Under the pieces are notes generated by a model. It did not search any database. It was not told the DNA's origin and was given only the letters and a program-made list of their open reading frames with translations. A program made the position numbers and the translations under genes. A stretch of 64,000 bases of DNA, taken from the NCBI GenBank assembly GCA_036496385.1, contig DASXLD010000127.1:16490-80489 (forward strand). Direction: 5' to 3'. Source of the stretch: Schlegelella_A sp036496385 (GTDB lineage: Bacteria > Pseudomonadota > Gammaproteobacteria > Burkholderiales > Burkholderiaceae_C). Below are positions 1 through 9,405 of the stretch, piece after piece; the first letter of the stretch is position 1; the number at the start of each line of letters is the position of its first letter.

Positions 1-200
1 TGATTCGGGCTCCGCCGTGCGATGCGGCGGGAAAGCCAATGTAGGAGTCGACAAGGCCGCGTTTCGATACTCCGATCTCGACGATCGGTATTCCATTGCG
101 TCGGGAAGCTCGGATATTCCCGTAGCCGATGTGACAGCGTATGCGTGTTCGCAAGCGGTGGCTCACCGCCACTGGCGCAACTGCTCGGTGACGGCTCTTT

Positions 201-926
201 TTAGCGAATCGTCTCCACATCCGCAGTGAAGATGTAGCCGGCGCCGCGCTCGGTATGGATGAGCCGGACGTTCTCACCGCTTGCCTCGATCTTCTTGCGC
301 AACCGAGCGATCTGGCTGTCGATGGATCGGTCGTAGACCTCGTCGTTGTGCAGGCGCGAGCGGCCGATGAGCTGATCGCGGGAAAGCACGCGCTGCGGCG
401 CGGCGAGAAACGCGGCGAGCAGGTTGAATTCGGCATTGGTGAGCACCACGGCTTCGCCCTTGGGCGACGTCAGCCGGCGCAATCGCACGTTCAGCTCCCA
501 ACCGGCGAAGTGGTACGCGCGGATCTTCTGCAGACCTTCGGCCACGGTCTGCTGCTGGCGGCTGCGGCGCAGCAGCGCGCGGATCCGCGCCAGCAGCTCG
601 CGGGGCGAGAAGGGTTTGGTCAGGTAGTCATCGGCGCCGAGCTCGAGACCCATGACGCGGTCCGCCTCGTCCCGGCGGCCGGTGAGCATGATGATCGGCA
701 AGCCGGCGACGTCTTCGCGAAGCTTGCGCGCGATTTCCATGCCGTCTTCGCCCGGCAGGCGCAGATCGAGGACCAGGAGGTCGATCGCCTCGCGCGCCAT
801 GACCTCGCGGATCTGCTTGCCGCTTTCGAGGGCCGTGACGCGGATGTCGTTGTAGCCGAGATAGTCCGCGATCAGCTGCCGCGCTGACGGATCATCGTCG
901 ACTGCGAGCACGTGCACTGCGCTCAC
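201..926 (-). CDS. OmpR/PhoB-family response regulator
   Basis: This is a two-component response regulator of 241 residues that should act in the cytoplasm as a DNA-binding transcription factor. The N-terminal receiver domain has the acidic pocket VDDD (residues 9-12), the phosphoacceptor Asp54 in LVLDLRLPG, and the conserved Lys in DDYLTKPF. The C-terminal half is a winged-helix effector with the recognition-helix pattern YDRSIDSQIARLRKKIE and the closing ERGAGYIF motif. I chose the GTG at 926 because GGAGG lies 8 nt upstream and the receiver begins immediately after it; an open frame continues further upstream but is not homologous. It is divergent from the hybrid histidine kinase that starts near 1275, which is a plausible partner. 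The target genes are unknown. Confidence 0.9.
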   Translation of the reverse strand: MSAVHVLAVDDDPSARQLIADYLGYNDIRVTALESGKQIREVMAREAIDLLVLDLRLPGEDGMEIARKLREDVAGLPIIMLTGRRDEADRVMGLELGADDYLTKPFSPRELLARIRALLRRSRQQQTVAEGLQKIRAYHFAGWELNVRLRRLTSPKGEAVVLTNAEFNLLAAFLAAPQRVLSRDQLIGRSRLHNDEVYDRSIDSQIARLRKKIEASGENVRLIHTERGAGYIFTADVETIR

Positions 927-1274
927 TTGGCTCGCCTCCACACCAATGATCGCGACTGTATGCTGCGCAGGTTTCCGTGGCACCGATTTATGGCAATTGC
1001 CACATTTCCTTGCCTGAGCTTCGGCATCCCAGGCACGATGGAAACCGCGATGCCACGTCGCACTTGAGAGGTCTGCCCGCTGAACCGTTCGCTGCTCGCC
1101 TGGCGCCACACGGTCGCAGCGCTGCACGAAGTCGGTGCGGCGCTGGAGGCAACCTTTGCACGTCGCGGCGGGACGGGAGGGTCTGCCCGCTTCGCGGCCT
1201 CATCCGTCGACATCGCCGAGCGCAAGCGCGCCGAGGAGGCGCTGCGTCTGTCCGAAGAGCGCTACGCGCGCGCC

Positions 1275-3935
1275 ATGCTCTCCGCAAACGCGGGCTTCTG
1301 GGACTGGGACGTCGAAAAGGACGAGTACTACACGTCACCCCGTTTCATCGAAATGGTCGGGTTTCCGCCCGGCACCACCTTCGCCGGCCGCGAGGACTTC
1401 CACTATCGAACCAGCTATTTTCCCGAGGATCGCGACAAGTGGAGGCAGGGGGTGAGAGAGCTTTTCGCGGGCTCGGGTTCGCGCCTGGCGATGGAGGTGC
1501 GCATGATGGTGGCGGGCGAAATGCGCTGGCACGCGATGTATGGAATGTGTTTTCGGGAGAACGGCAAGGTGGTTCGCTGGACCGGCTCCGCCACCGACGT
1601 CACGGAACGCAAGCGGGCCGAGGATGCACTGCGCCTGTCCGAGGATCGCTATGCGCGCGCGATCGAGGGCTCGGATGTCGGGCATTGGGACTGCAACCTC
1701 GTCACGCAGGAGATGTTCGTTTCCGACCGCGCGCGAGAGATGCTGGCCCTTCCCGGCGGGCCGCTGCCCGCGACGTGGCAGGAGATCATGGCCCTCGTGC
1801 CGATGCATCCAGAAGATCGGACGGTCATGGAGGAACGGGTCGCAGCTTCCGTCGATGCCGGGATTCACGAGCGCGAGTATCGAGTGACACCCCGGCCCGG
1901 GAGCGTGCGGTGGGTGCGCACGCAGGGCAAAGTATTCCGCGACGCCAGCAGCGCCGCCGTCCGCTTGACCGGATCGATCGCCGACATCACCGAGCGCAAG
2001 CTCTCTGCCGAGGCTCTCGCCGTCTCCGAGGCGCGATACGCGCGCGCGATGGACGCCTCCGAGGCTGGCCATTTCGAATGGAATATTGCGACAGACGAGA
2101 TGTTCCTGTCGGCGCGCATGAAAGTGATGCTCGGCTTTGCGGCGGACACACCCTTCGCAAATCGCGCCGAATTCGTTGACAAGCAGAATTTTCTTCCCGG
2201 CGAGCGTGATCGGCTGGAGGGCGCGCTTCGCGGCAGCTTCGCCGATCCGGAGGGACGCTACGAGATCGACTACCTCATCCGTTTGCCGAGCGGCGAGAGC
2301 CGATGGGTGCGATCGCAAGGGAAGCTGTTCCGGGACGATGACGGCAAACCGGTGCGCATGGCCGGGTCCATGACCGACGTGACCGAGCGCAAGCGCATCG
2401 AGCAGGAATCGCGCAGCCGGCAGGAGATGCTCGAGGTAGCGCAGATGGCGGCGCGAGCGGTGCCTTGGGAATGGAGGGATGACGCGGCTCCGTGGAGCCA
2501 GAAGTGGTCACCAGAGTTGGAGGCGCTGTTTGGTCTGGCACCGGGCACCTATGACGGCACCTTCGCCGGCTGGCGCCGGAGGATTCATCCTGGCGACTGG
2601 GACAACGTCAAGTCCGCGATGGCGCATGCCCTCGCCTCGGGCGAGTTCGACTTCGAGTACCGCGTCGTGCACCCCGACGGCAAGGTGCGCTGGTTGAACC
2701 AGAAGGGGCGCACGTTTCTAGGCCCTCACGACGGCAGACCCGTGCGCTCGATCGGCTTCACGTTCGACGTGACGGAACGAAAGGCTGCCGAAGAGGAGTT
2801 GCGCAAGCTCGAGCAGAAGCTGCGCCGCGCGCAGCGGCTCGAGGCGATGGGCACGCTGGCCGGCGGCATCGCGCACGACTTCAACAATATCCTTCACGCC
2901 ATCCTCGGCTACGGCGAGATCGCCGTCGGCGCTGCGAAGAAGGGCAGCCGATTGCGCCATGCCGTCGACAGCATCGTGGCCGCGGGCGAGCGCGGCCGTC
3001 GGATGGTCGACCGCATCCTCGCATTCAGCCACGGCGGCGCCGCCGAACGCGTTGCTGTCCACGTCCAGGAAGTCGTGCAAGAGGCGCTCGATCAGGTCGC
3101 CGCCACGCTTCCCAAGGAGGTGACCGTCGATTCTCGTCTGCGGGCCGGGCGGGCCGCGATGCTCGGCGACTCGACCCAGGTCCACCAGTTGGTCACGAAT
3201 CTTGCCAACAACGCGGTGCAGGCCATGCCTCATGGTGGCGTGCTGCGCGTGCAGCTGGAGGTCGAGCAGATCGTCTCGGAGCGTCAAGCCTCGATCGGCA
3301 CCATTGCGCCGGCCGAGTACATCGTCCTGCGCGTGAGCGATACCGGCACCGGCATTCCTCCTACCGTTGCCGAGCACATGTTCGATCCGTTCTTCACCAC
3401 CAAGCGGACCGGTGTCGGCAGCGGGCTGGGGCTATCGCTGGTGCACGGCATCGCGGTCAATGTCGGCGGCGCAATCGACGTCGCCACCGAGCCCGGCACA
3501 GGGAGCACCTTCACGGTGTACCTGCCGCGACACGGCGAGGCACCGACGACGGCCCCCGTGAAAAGGCGACCGCTGCAGCGCGGCTCGGGGCAGCGGGTGC
3601 TGGTGGTCGATGACGAGGAACCGCTCGTGCGCCTCGCGACCGAAACGCTTGAGCAGCTTGGCTATGCGCCGGTCGGGTTCACGTCCAGTGCCGCTGCGCT
3701 CGCTGCCTTCCGGGCAGAGCCGCAGCGCTTCGATGCGGTGCTTACGGACGAGCGCATGCCCGGTCTTTCCGGCACCACGCTCATCCGCGAGATGCGTGTC
3801 GTCCGCGACGCGATTCCAGTGGTGTTGATGAGCGGTTACCCGAGCATCGATACCGTGGAGGCGGATGTCGTCGTAAGAAAGCCGCTATCCGCGCGCGAGC
3901 TCGCCACGAGCATGGCGCGGGCGCTGCACAGCTAG
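1275..3935 (+). CDS. Hybrid sensor histidine kinase with four PAS domains and a C-terminal receiver
   Basis: From the first ATG this encodes 886 residues. Four PAS/PAC units of about 130 residues are followed by a HisKA dimerisation domain with the phospho-accepting His534 in GGIAHDFNNIL. An HATPase_c domain follows (N box QLVTNLANNAVQAM, G1 DTGTGIP, G2 GVGSGLGLSLV), then a receiver domain with phosphoacceptor Asp825 in LTDERMPG. There is no membrane segment, so it is probably a cytoplasmic sensor; the PAS ligand is unknown. The ATG lacks a recognisable ribosome binding site. The frame stays open back to the stop at 1065-1067 and encodes another PAC-PAS linker, so the true 5' end is uncertain or the gene has lost sequence. 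The divergent response regulator at 201-926 is the likely partner. Confidence 0.88.
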   Translation: MLSANAGFWDWDVEKDEYYTSPRFIEMVGFPPGTTFAGREDFHYRTSYFPEDRDKWRQGVRELFAGSGSRLAMEVRMMVAGEMRWHAMYGMCFRENGKVVRWTGSATDVTERKRAEDALRLSEDRYARAIEGSDVGHWDCNLVTQEMFVSDRAREMLALPGGPLPATWQEIMALVPMHPEDRTVMEERVAASVDAGIHEREYRVTPRPGSVRWVRTQGKVFRDASSAAVRLTGSIADITERKLSAEALAVSEARYARAMDASEAGHFEWNIATDEMFLSARMKVMLGFAADTPFANRAEFVDKQNFLPGERDRLEGALRGSFADPEGRYEIDYLIRLPSGESRWVRSQGKLFRDDDGKPVRMAGSMTDVTERKRIEQESRSRQEMLEVAQMAARAVPWEWRDDAAPWSQKWSPELEALFGLAPGTYDGTFAGWRRRIHPGDWDNVKSAMAHALASGEFDFEYRVVHPDGKVRWLNQKGRTFLGPHDGRPVRSIGFTFDVTERKAAEEELRKLEQKLRRAQRLEAMGTLAGGIAHDFNNILHAILGYGEIAVGAAKKGSRLRHAVDSIVAAGERGRRMVDRILAFSHGGAAERVAVHVQEVVQEALDQVAATLPKEVTVDSRLRAGRAAMLGDSTQVHQLVTNLANNAVQAMPHGGVLRVQLEVEQIVSERQASIGTIAPAEYIVLRVSDTGTGIPPTVAEHMFDPFFTTKRTGVGSGLGLSLVHGIAVNVGGAIDVATEPGTGSTFTVYLPRHGEAPTTAPVKRRPLQRGSGQRVLVVDDEEPLVRLATETLEQLGYAPVGFTSSAAALAAFRAEPQRFDAVLTDERMPGLSGTTLIREMRVVRDAIPVVLMSGYPSIDTVEADVVVRKPLSARELATSMARALHS

Positions 3936-4107
3936 CCTTTCGCGCCGGGCGGCGCCTCCGTCATCGAATGTTGCAGCCGCAACAGAAACGATCGCAAGCA
4001 TTGCGCCTGCCATCCAACTCCTCGTACTGCCACATCCGTGCAACCGTACCGACCAAGACTGAGCGTGCCTCGGCGCAGGCGGCCGAAACCGAAACGGAGT
4101 CAGACAG

Positions 4108-4797
4108 ATGAACAGTACCAAGCCGAGCATCGTCTTCGCGCACGGCCTTTGGGCCGATGGATCGTGTTTCCACAAGGTGATTCCCGCGCTTCAGGCGGAA
4201 GGGCACGAGGTGCTGTGCAGCCAGCACGGCCTGGACAGCCTGCGGGGCGACGTCGACTGCCTCCTGCGAACGGTGCGACGGGTCAGCAGTCCGGTGATAC
4301 TGGTCGGCCACTCGTACGGAGGAACCCTCATCACCGCGGCCGGAGTGGATCAACGGGTCGTCGGCTTGGTCTACATCGCCGCGCTTGCTCCGGACGCGGA
4401 GGAGACATCGCAGAGCCAGCAGGCGCAATTCCCGGCCACCGACGTCTTCTCTCATGTCGAAGTGGCTGACGGTCGCGTGTGGATGCGACCGTCGGGAACC
4501 GCTGCCTTCGCGGGCGATTTGCCAGAGAAGGAGCAGAAGATCGTTTGGGCGACCCACGCCGTGCCGGTCGCGGACCTGTTCACGCAGAAGGTGGAAGGTA
4601 CCGCGTGGAGGTCGAAGCCGAGCTGGTACATCGTGGCCAAGAAGGACCGCACGGTGCACCCCGAGCTGGAACGTTTCGTCGCCAAGCGAATGGGCGCGAA
4701 GACGTACGAGCTCGACTCCAGCCACGTGCCGATGCTGTCGCAGCCGGCTGAAGTGCTGAAGGTGATCATCGAGGCGGCGAAGACGGCATCCGCCTAG
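4108..4797 (+). CDS. Alpha/beta hydrolase
   Basis: This 229-residue cytoplasmic alpha/beta hydrolase has no signal peptide. The oxyanion-hole region is AHGLW near the N-terminus, the nucleophile elbow is GHSYGG with Ser69, and the likely catalytic His is His206 in SSHVPMLSQP. A GGAG-like ribosome binding site precedes the ATG. It is clearly paralogous to the hydrolase at 9446-10141: both share GHSYGG, a W(R/K)SKPSWY segment and the C-terminal His motif. Members of this group are annotated as generic esterases or hydrolases, so the substrate cannot be read from the sequence. It sits between the histidine kinase and a SnoaL-like gene on the same strand. Confidence 0.85.
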   Translation: MNSTKPSIVFAHGLWADGSCFHKVIPALQAEGHEVLCSQHGLDSLRGDVDCLLRTVRRVSSPVILVGHSYGGTLITAAGVDQRVVGLVYIAALAPDAEETSQSQQAQFPATDVFSHVEVADGRVWMRPSGTAAFAGDLPEKEQKIVWATHAVPVADLFTQKVEGTAWRSKPSWYIVAKKDRTVHPELERFVAKRMGAKTYELDSSHVPMLSQPAEVLKVIIEAAKTASA

Positions 4798-4871
4798 TAG
4801 AAAGCGCTTGCTCGAGGGACGCGCTCGCCTTTCATGCTCACGCATGCGCTCTGTCCTCAGTGAAAGACAAC

Positions 4872-5273
4872 ATGAGCACGACCTCGCCGGAAGAGAACAA
4901 GACGCTGGTACTCGAAGCATTCGACATGCTGTTCAACAAGCGTCAATACCTTGCCGCGGAGCGTTTCTGGTCGAACCGCTACATCCAGCACAGCGCCCAT
5001 ATACCGCCAGGCCGCGATGGCTTGTTCGATCTGGTTCGCAGCCTTCCCGCCACGCTTCGCTACGAAAATCACCTGATCCTCGCCGAAGGTGCCTACGTGA
5101 TCGCCCACGGCCGCTTCTCAGGCCACGGGCGTCCCGCGGCTTGGATCGCCGCCGATGTCGTTCGCTTCGAAGACGGCAAGCTCGCCGAGCATTGGGATGT
5201 TCTGCAGGACGAGGCAACCAAGGCGGAATCCTTGAGTGGCCTGCCGATGTTTGGCGGTCGATTTCCGCAGTGA
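4872..5273 (+). CDS. SnoaL-like / NTF2-fold protein
   Basis: This small protein of 133 residues (137 if the upstream in-frame GTG at 4860 is used) resembles the SnoaL-like, NTF2-fold family. The N-terminal helix carries NKTLVLEAFDMLF, a YIQHSAHIPPGRDG segment follows, and the end reads DVVRFEDGKLAEHWDVLQ, typical of this cone-shaped fold. Proteins of this type act as cyclases, isomerases or aldol-condensing enzymes on small hydrophobic substrates, but no catalytic role can be assigned here. It has no signal peptide. It lies on the same strand as the preceding hydrolase, so the two may be co-transcribed; that is inference. Confidence 0.75.
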   Translation: MSTTSPEENKTLVLEAFDMLFNKRQYLAAERFWSNRYIQHSAHIPPGRDGLFDLVRSLPATLRYENHLILAEGAYVIAHGRFSGHGRPAAWIAADVVRFEDGKLAEHWDVLQDEATKAESLSGLPMFGGRFPQ

Positions 5274-5387
5274 CCGCAGGTTCTCGAGCTCGAAGCAACC
5301 GGAGGCATCTCGGTGTCGCGTCAATCGAAGCGTCATTCCTCTTTCTTGAACCCGCGGCCGCACTCGTCCTCGGGCGGAGGTAGTTCG

Positions 5388-6080
5388 ATGGCTGCTCTGT
5401 CTTCCTTCGCCCGCAACATGGGCGTGTCGATCCTCATGTCTGCGACGGTGTTCGCAATGACGGCTTGCAGCACGACCGGAAGCGCAAGCCCAACCAAGGA
5501 GTCTTCGATCATGACCCTGGAAGCAACAAGGCGCGCCCTCATCGGAGACTGGATGAGCTTGGCGCCGGAGGTACGTCCCAGCGCGAGCAAGAACCCGGAT
5601 GGAACTCTCAAACCGTTCTATCTCAGCCGCGAGTTCAAGTACCTGGCGGACGACCGATTCGAGCTCACGATCAACAACTGGGCCGACCCCTACGGCAAGG
5701 TGGCGGTTGCCCGCCTCTATCTACGCGGACACATCAAGTGGGTCGGCGAGCACCCGATTGCCGCTGGTGCGCAGCAGGCGAACTTCGTCGCAGACGAGGC
5801 CTACGAGGTGACGCCGATGGTGGCCGGATTTGCCGACGTTCTCAACAAGGTGGCGTCTGCCGGCTTCGCGCCGTGGCGGGTGGGGCAAGGGCAGAGCGTC
5901 TTTGGCAAGACGTTCGTGCCGTTCGGCCTGGCCGAGGGCCGTAACTTCATGGAGTACGACCTTGTCTACGTGCAGGGGGACTATCTCTTCTGGGGCGCAA
6001 GAAACATTGACGGCCGGGGCTTTGACACCGAGCAGAACCGTCCGACGAACCTGCAGATCCCAATGCGGCGCAAAGGCTAG
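5388..6080 (+). CDS. Hypothetical lipoprotein
   Basis: This 230-residue protein begins with a lipoprotein-type signal, a hydrophobic stretch ending in FAMTAC, so Cys23 would be the lipidated residue of an envelope protein. The ATG at 5388 has GGAGG 8 nt upstream, which decides the start over upstream in-frame codons. The mature region contains SLAPEVRPSASKNPDG near its start and a Trp/Tyr-rich C-terminal part (FMEYDLVYVQGDYLFWG). I do not recognise the family. It ends just before the convergent broken binding-protein gene. A role in envelope or small-molecule binding is possible but unsupported. Confidence 0.7.
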   Translation: MAALSSFARNMGVSILMSATVFAMTACSTTGSASPTKESSIMTLEATRRALIGDWMSLAPEVRPSASKNPDGTLKPFYLSREFKYLADDRFELTINNWADPYGKVAVARLYLRGHIKWVGEHPIAAGAQQANFVADEAYEVTPMVAGFADVLNKVASAGFAPWRVGQGQSVFGKTFVPFGLAEGRNFMEYDLVYVQGDYLFWGARNIDGRGFDTEQNRPTNLQIPMRRKG

Positions 6081-6121
6081 GCCGCTGAAGATCCCGGCGA
6101 AGGCAAGCGGGAGGAGGATGA

Positions 6122-7266
6122 CTAAGGCTGATATTTCCAGCCGCCGTTCTCGATCCTGACCATGACGCGAGCGCGCTGGTCGAGGCCGAGATGATCGGTC
6201 GGCGACATGTTGAAGATCCCGTTCGCGCCCTTGACTTCGCGCGCTGCTTCGAGGGCGTCTCTCAATGCAGCACGAAATTCCGGCGTCCCGGGCTGCGCCT
6301 TCTTCAGCGCCTCCGTCGCAGCGACGCTCAGCAGTCGCCCGGCGTCCCAGGCGTAGGAACCGAATGCCGAGACCGACCCGCTGCCGTTGGCAGCCTCGTA
6401 CTTCGCCACGTAGCTCATGGCGCCGGCCTTGCCCGGATTCCCGCTCGGCAACTGCGCTGCGACCAGAACCGGCCCGGTGGGAAGGTACGTGCCCTCGACA
6501 TCCTTGCCCCCGACTCGCAAGAAATCGTTGTTCGCCACTCCGTGCGTCTGGTAGTACTTTCCGCCGTAGCCCCGCTCCCTCAGCGTTCGCTGCGGCAGCA
6601 CCGCCGGCGTCCCCGACCCGACGATCAGCACGGCATCGGGCTTTGCGGCCATGACCTTGAGCACCTGTCCCGTGACCGAGGTATCGGTGCGCGAATAACG
6701 CTCGGTCGCCACCAAGGTCAGCCCCTTGATCGAGGCGACCTTGGAGAACTCCCGGAGCCAGCCCTCGCCATAGGCATCGTTGAATCCGATGAAGCCGACG
6801 GTCTTGACGCCGGAATTCGCCATGTGGGTGGCGATGGCGAGCGACATCATGATGTCGTTTTGCGGTGTCTTGAAGACCCAGCGCCGCTTTGCGTCGACGG
6901 GTTCGACGATCGCCGCCCCCGCAGCCATGGAAATCATCGGCGTGCGCCATTCGGCAGCGACGTCGATCATCGCGAGCGAGTTGGGCGTCGTGGTCGAACC
7001 CAGCAAGACGTCCACCTTGCTTCGGTGACGAGCTTGCGCGCGTTGGCCACCGCGGACGTGGTGTCTGAACCGTCGTCGAGGACCAGGTAGTTCACCTGCT
7101 GGCCGCCGATCATCCTGGGCAACAGGGCGATCGTGTTCTTTTCAGGAATCCCGAGAGAGGCGGCCGGCCCGGTCGCCGAAAGGGTCACGCCGACGTTGAT
7201 ATCGGCCGCGGCAAGCGTGCTGGTGCACCCGACAAGGAGGGTTGCGATTCGGGCAAGGGTTTTCAT
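6122..7266 (-). pseudogene. Branched-chain amino acid-type ABC substrate-binding protein, frameshifted
   Basis: This is a periplasmic binding protein of the LivK/Peripla_BP_6 type, broken by one frameshift. The 5' part (start at ATG 7266) encodes a signal peptide ending LAAA and the typical opening INVGVTLSATGPAASLGIPEKN, split here as INVGVTLSATGP plus AASLGIPEKN. It runs to ARKLVTEA, where the frame is lost near 7016-7020. The rest continues in another frame as KVDVLLGSTTTPNS through GFIGFNDAYGEGW to the stop at 6122. Restoring one base in the GAAGCAAGG context rejoins the frames as E-A-K-V-D. No permease or ATPase genes are adjacent, so it is a lone binding protein. It is either a pseudogene or a sequencing error. 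Confidence 0.85.
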
Positions 7267-7377
7267 GGTCGATGGCAAGAGGATGGTGTCAAGTCGATCG
7301 GTCGCACGCGGCGCGCGGCCGATCGTGCTGCGGGTCGCGGAGCGCCCGTGCTGAGCCTGCGCCTCTCTCGTCTGAAA

Positions 7378-8787
7378 CTAGGTGCAGGTGAAGTTGGCAG
7401 CCGCGTTGACGTCGCCCGTTCCGTTGTAGCGTGGATATTTCGGGGACTCGCACACGGGAAGGCTTCTCTGGGTGGTGCCGACAGTGAACGTATAGGTCAG
7501 CTGCGCAGGCGCCGTGCCGCTCTCCACCCAGTTGATGATCGCGGTCAGCCAGTCGACCTGGTTGAAGGCGCCGCCGGCGCCGTGGGTGTTGGCCGGCACC
7601 AGGAAAAGCCTCGTGTTCGTGCGCGGGTCCGCCAGACCGAGTTGCGACGCAAGCTGCACCATCGTCGCGTGATTGCGCGCGTGGTCATTGGCAGAGACGA
7701 GCGGGTCTGCAGAATCGTTCCAGGACAGCAGCTTTTTCCCGGAGGCGACGTACGCCGCGATCGCCTGCTTGTCGTGGTCGGTCCCGCGGCGTTGCAGTCC
7801 GTTGCCGATCACGTAGTAGTCAGTGTCCAGATCGAAGGCCGCCTGCCTCGCCGGCGTGAGCCAGCTCGCGTCGTTGGTGGCGAGCAGCGCAAAGCCTCCA
7901 CCCAAACCCCCTCCCGCGGGCGCGCTGAGCCCGTTGAAGTTGGTCCAGTTGTATTTGGAATAGGCGACTGCGCCCGTGGCGAGGACGACGTCCGAGAGCG
8001 CACCCTTCAAGGTCGCGGCTTGCGCTGCGGACAGGCAGAGCGTCGGGTCCGGATTCGCTCCGGGGAGCCCGCACTGCAGCGTGGCCGGATCGAGGTTGCA
8101 GCCACCGGGGTTCTCCAGGTAGCCGTCGACCACGCCGTCGTCGGCGTCGCACGCCGCGACCGCGCTCGCGTAGGCAGCTGCGTACTGCGCCGGACTGGGG
8201 CCGCCCGGGGTGCCGCCCTTGCTCGAGACATTGAACAGGCCAGACACCAGCGCGGTCATGTCCATGGTCTCGCAACCCTGGACGATGCCGTCGTATTGGT
8301 CGGGCCATCGCTGGGCCACTTCGTAGGCTTCGCGTCCGCCTTCGGAGCAGCCGTTGAAGTAGGTGTACTTCGGCGCGGAAGCGTAGAACGATTGAGCGAG
8401 CGCCTTCGCGAACACGATCGTCGTGCCGAGCGCACGGTAGGAGTAGTCGTCGCCCGAGGCCTGACCGTCGGCGGTGCCGCTTGCCCACACTGCCGGGGCG
8501 GCTTGTGCCGGCACCGCCCTTCGGTTGCCGCCGTTGGACGCGGCATAGATCGCACCCTGCTGGGTGATGGCCACGCTTACTGCTGAAATGCTCCCGTCTG
8601 GCGCCAGGGTAAAGGCCGACGGGATCGAACCATCGAAGCCACCACCGCCCTGATGAAGAAGCCGCCCGGTCCAGTTGTCCGGGACGTCAACCTCGATGTC
8701 CAGGTAAGGCGCGCGCGTGCGCGACACCTGGCACATGCCGGCGGAGTTCAACGCTCCGTTCGCCTCGATCCGCTTGGTGTCGGTCAC
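7378..8787 (-). CDS. Tannase/feruloyl esterase-family hydrolase, N-terminally truncated
   Basis: The 469-residue product matches the tannase/feruloyl esterase family, which cleaves aromatic-acid esters in the periplasm or outside the cell. The nucleophile motif is NGCSEGGREA with Ser148. The acidic residue lies in SWNDSADPLVS, and the catalytic His region is PANTHGAGGAFNQVDW followed by WVESGTAP. Family members usually start with a signal peptide and an extra N-terminal segment. Here the reading frame begins inside the conserved region at a GTG without signal peptide, and a stop lies only seven codons upstream. The gene is divergent from and overlaps the TetR gene at the same point, suggesting loss of both 5' ends. 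It is probably non-functional or not secreted. Confidence 0.8.
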   Translation of the reverse strand: MTDTKRIEANGALNSAGMCQVSRTRAPYLDIEVDVPDNWTGRLLHQGGGGFDGSIPSAFTLAPDGSISAVSVAITQQGAIYAASNGGNRRAVPAQAAPAVWASGTADGQASGDDYSYRALGTTIVFAKALAQSFYASAPKYTYFNGCSEGGREAYEVAQRWPDQYDGIVQGCETMDMTALVSGLFNVSSKGGTPGGPSPAQYAAAYASAVAACDADDGVVDGYLENPGGCNLDPATLQCGLPGANPDPTLCLSAAQAATLKGALSDVVLATGAVAYSKYNWTNFNGLSAPAGGGLGGGFALLATNDASWLTPARQAAFDLDTDYYVIGNGLQRRGTDHDKQAIAAYVASGKKLLSWNDSADPLVSANDHARNHATMVQLASQLGLADPRTNTRLFLVPANTHGAGGAFNQVDWLTAIINWVESGTAPAQLTYTFTVGTTQRSLPVCESPKYPRYNGTGDVNAAANFTCT

Positions 8788-9366
8788 CGTGACTCCGGCG
8801 CAGAGCTATTTGCTCAGCGCGGTTTTCATGGCACGACCATGAATGAGGTGGCCGAAGCTTGCGGGCTTTCGAAAGCCACGCTCTATCACTACTACCGAGA
8901 CAAGAGCGAATTGCTCGTCAGCATCGCCGATGGACACGTTTCGCGGCTGGTGCAACTGTGTGACTCCGTCCATGGCGACGCGTCCGTGGCACCCTCGGAG
9001 CGTCTATCGGTCCTCATCGAGCGTTTCCTGGTCGAATATTCGCAAGCGCAGAACTCGCATCGCGTCCTGACCGAAGACGTCAGGTTCTTGGAAGACGTCG
9101 ACCGCAACAAGATTCTGAACAAGGAGCGCTACGTCGTCCAAACGTTCGCAAACGCCATCGCGGTACTGCGGCCGGACGTGAAGAGATCCGCCTTGGACAA
9201 GCCGCTGGCGATGCTGTTGTTCGGCATGCTGAACTGGATGTTCACGTGGCTCAAGCCCGACGGGCGTCTCAATCACATCGCGATAGCGCCAGTGGTCCGG
9301 AGCCTGTTTCTTGATGGTCTTCATGGCCTTGAAATTCCGGCACCGAAGAAGAAGCGTCGGGCCTAG
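8653..9366 (+). CDS. TetR/AcrR-family transcriptional regulator, 5' end uncertain or truncated
   Basis: TetR homology is clear from about 8794: AELFAQRGFHGTT and then the helix-turn-helix EVAEACGLSKATLYHYYRDK, followed by a helical ligand-binding domain ending in a basic KKKRRA tail. The usual first helix and start codon are missing. The only in-frame upstream start is the ATG at 8653, which would add 47 unrelated residues antisense to the esterase; a start at 8839 would remove part of the DNA-binding domain. I give the longest frame but consider the true N-terminus lost or altered. The gene is convergent with the hydrolase at 9446-10141, whose operator-like palindrome is a candidate target. 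Confidence 0.7.
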   Translation: MKKPPGPVVRDVNLDVQVRRARARHLAHAGGVQRSVRLDPLGVGHRDSGAELFAQRGFHGTTMNEVAEACGLSKATLYHYYRDKSELLVSIADGHVSRLVQLCDSVHGDASVAPSERLSVLIERFLVEYSQAQNSHRVLTEDVRFLEDVDRNKILNKERYVVQTFANAIAVLRPDVKRSALDKPLAMLLFGMLNWMFTWLKPDGRLNHIAIAPVVRSLFLDGLHGLEIPAPKKKRRA

Positions 9367-9405
9367 CACGCGGCAACGGCGCGACTCCATTGGGTCAACG
9401 CGACT

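Noticed and set aside
17..229. Short plus-strand frames at the window start
   Set aside because: No ribosome binding site, no recognisable motif, and overlap with the 3' end of the response regulator; 1-200 holds no gene I can support.
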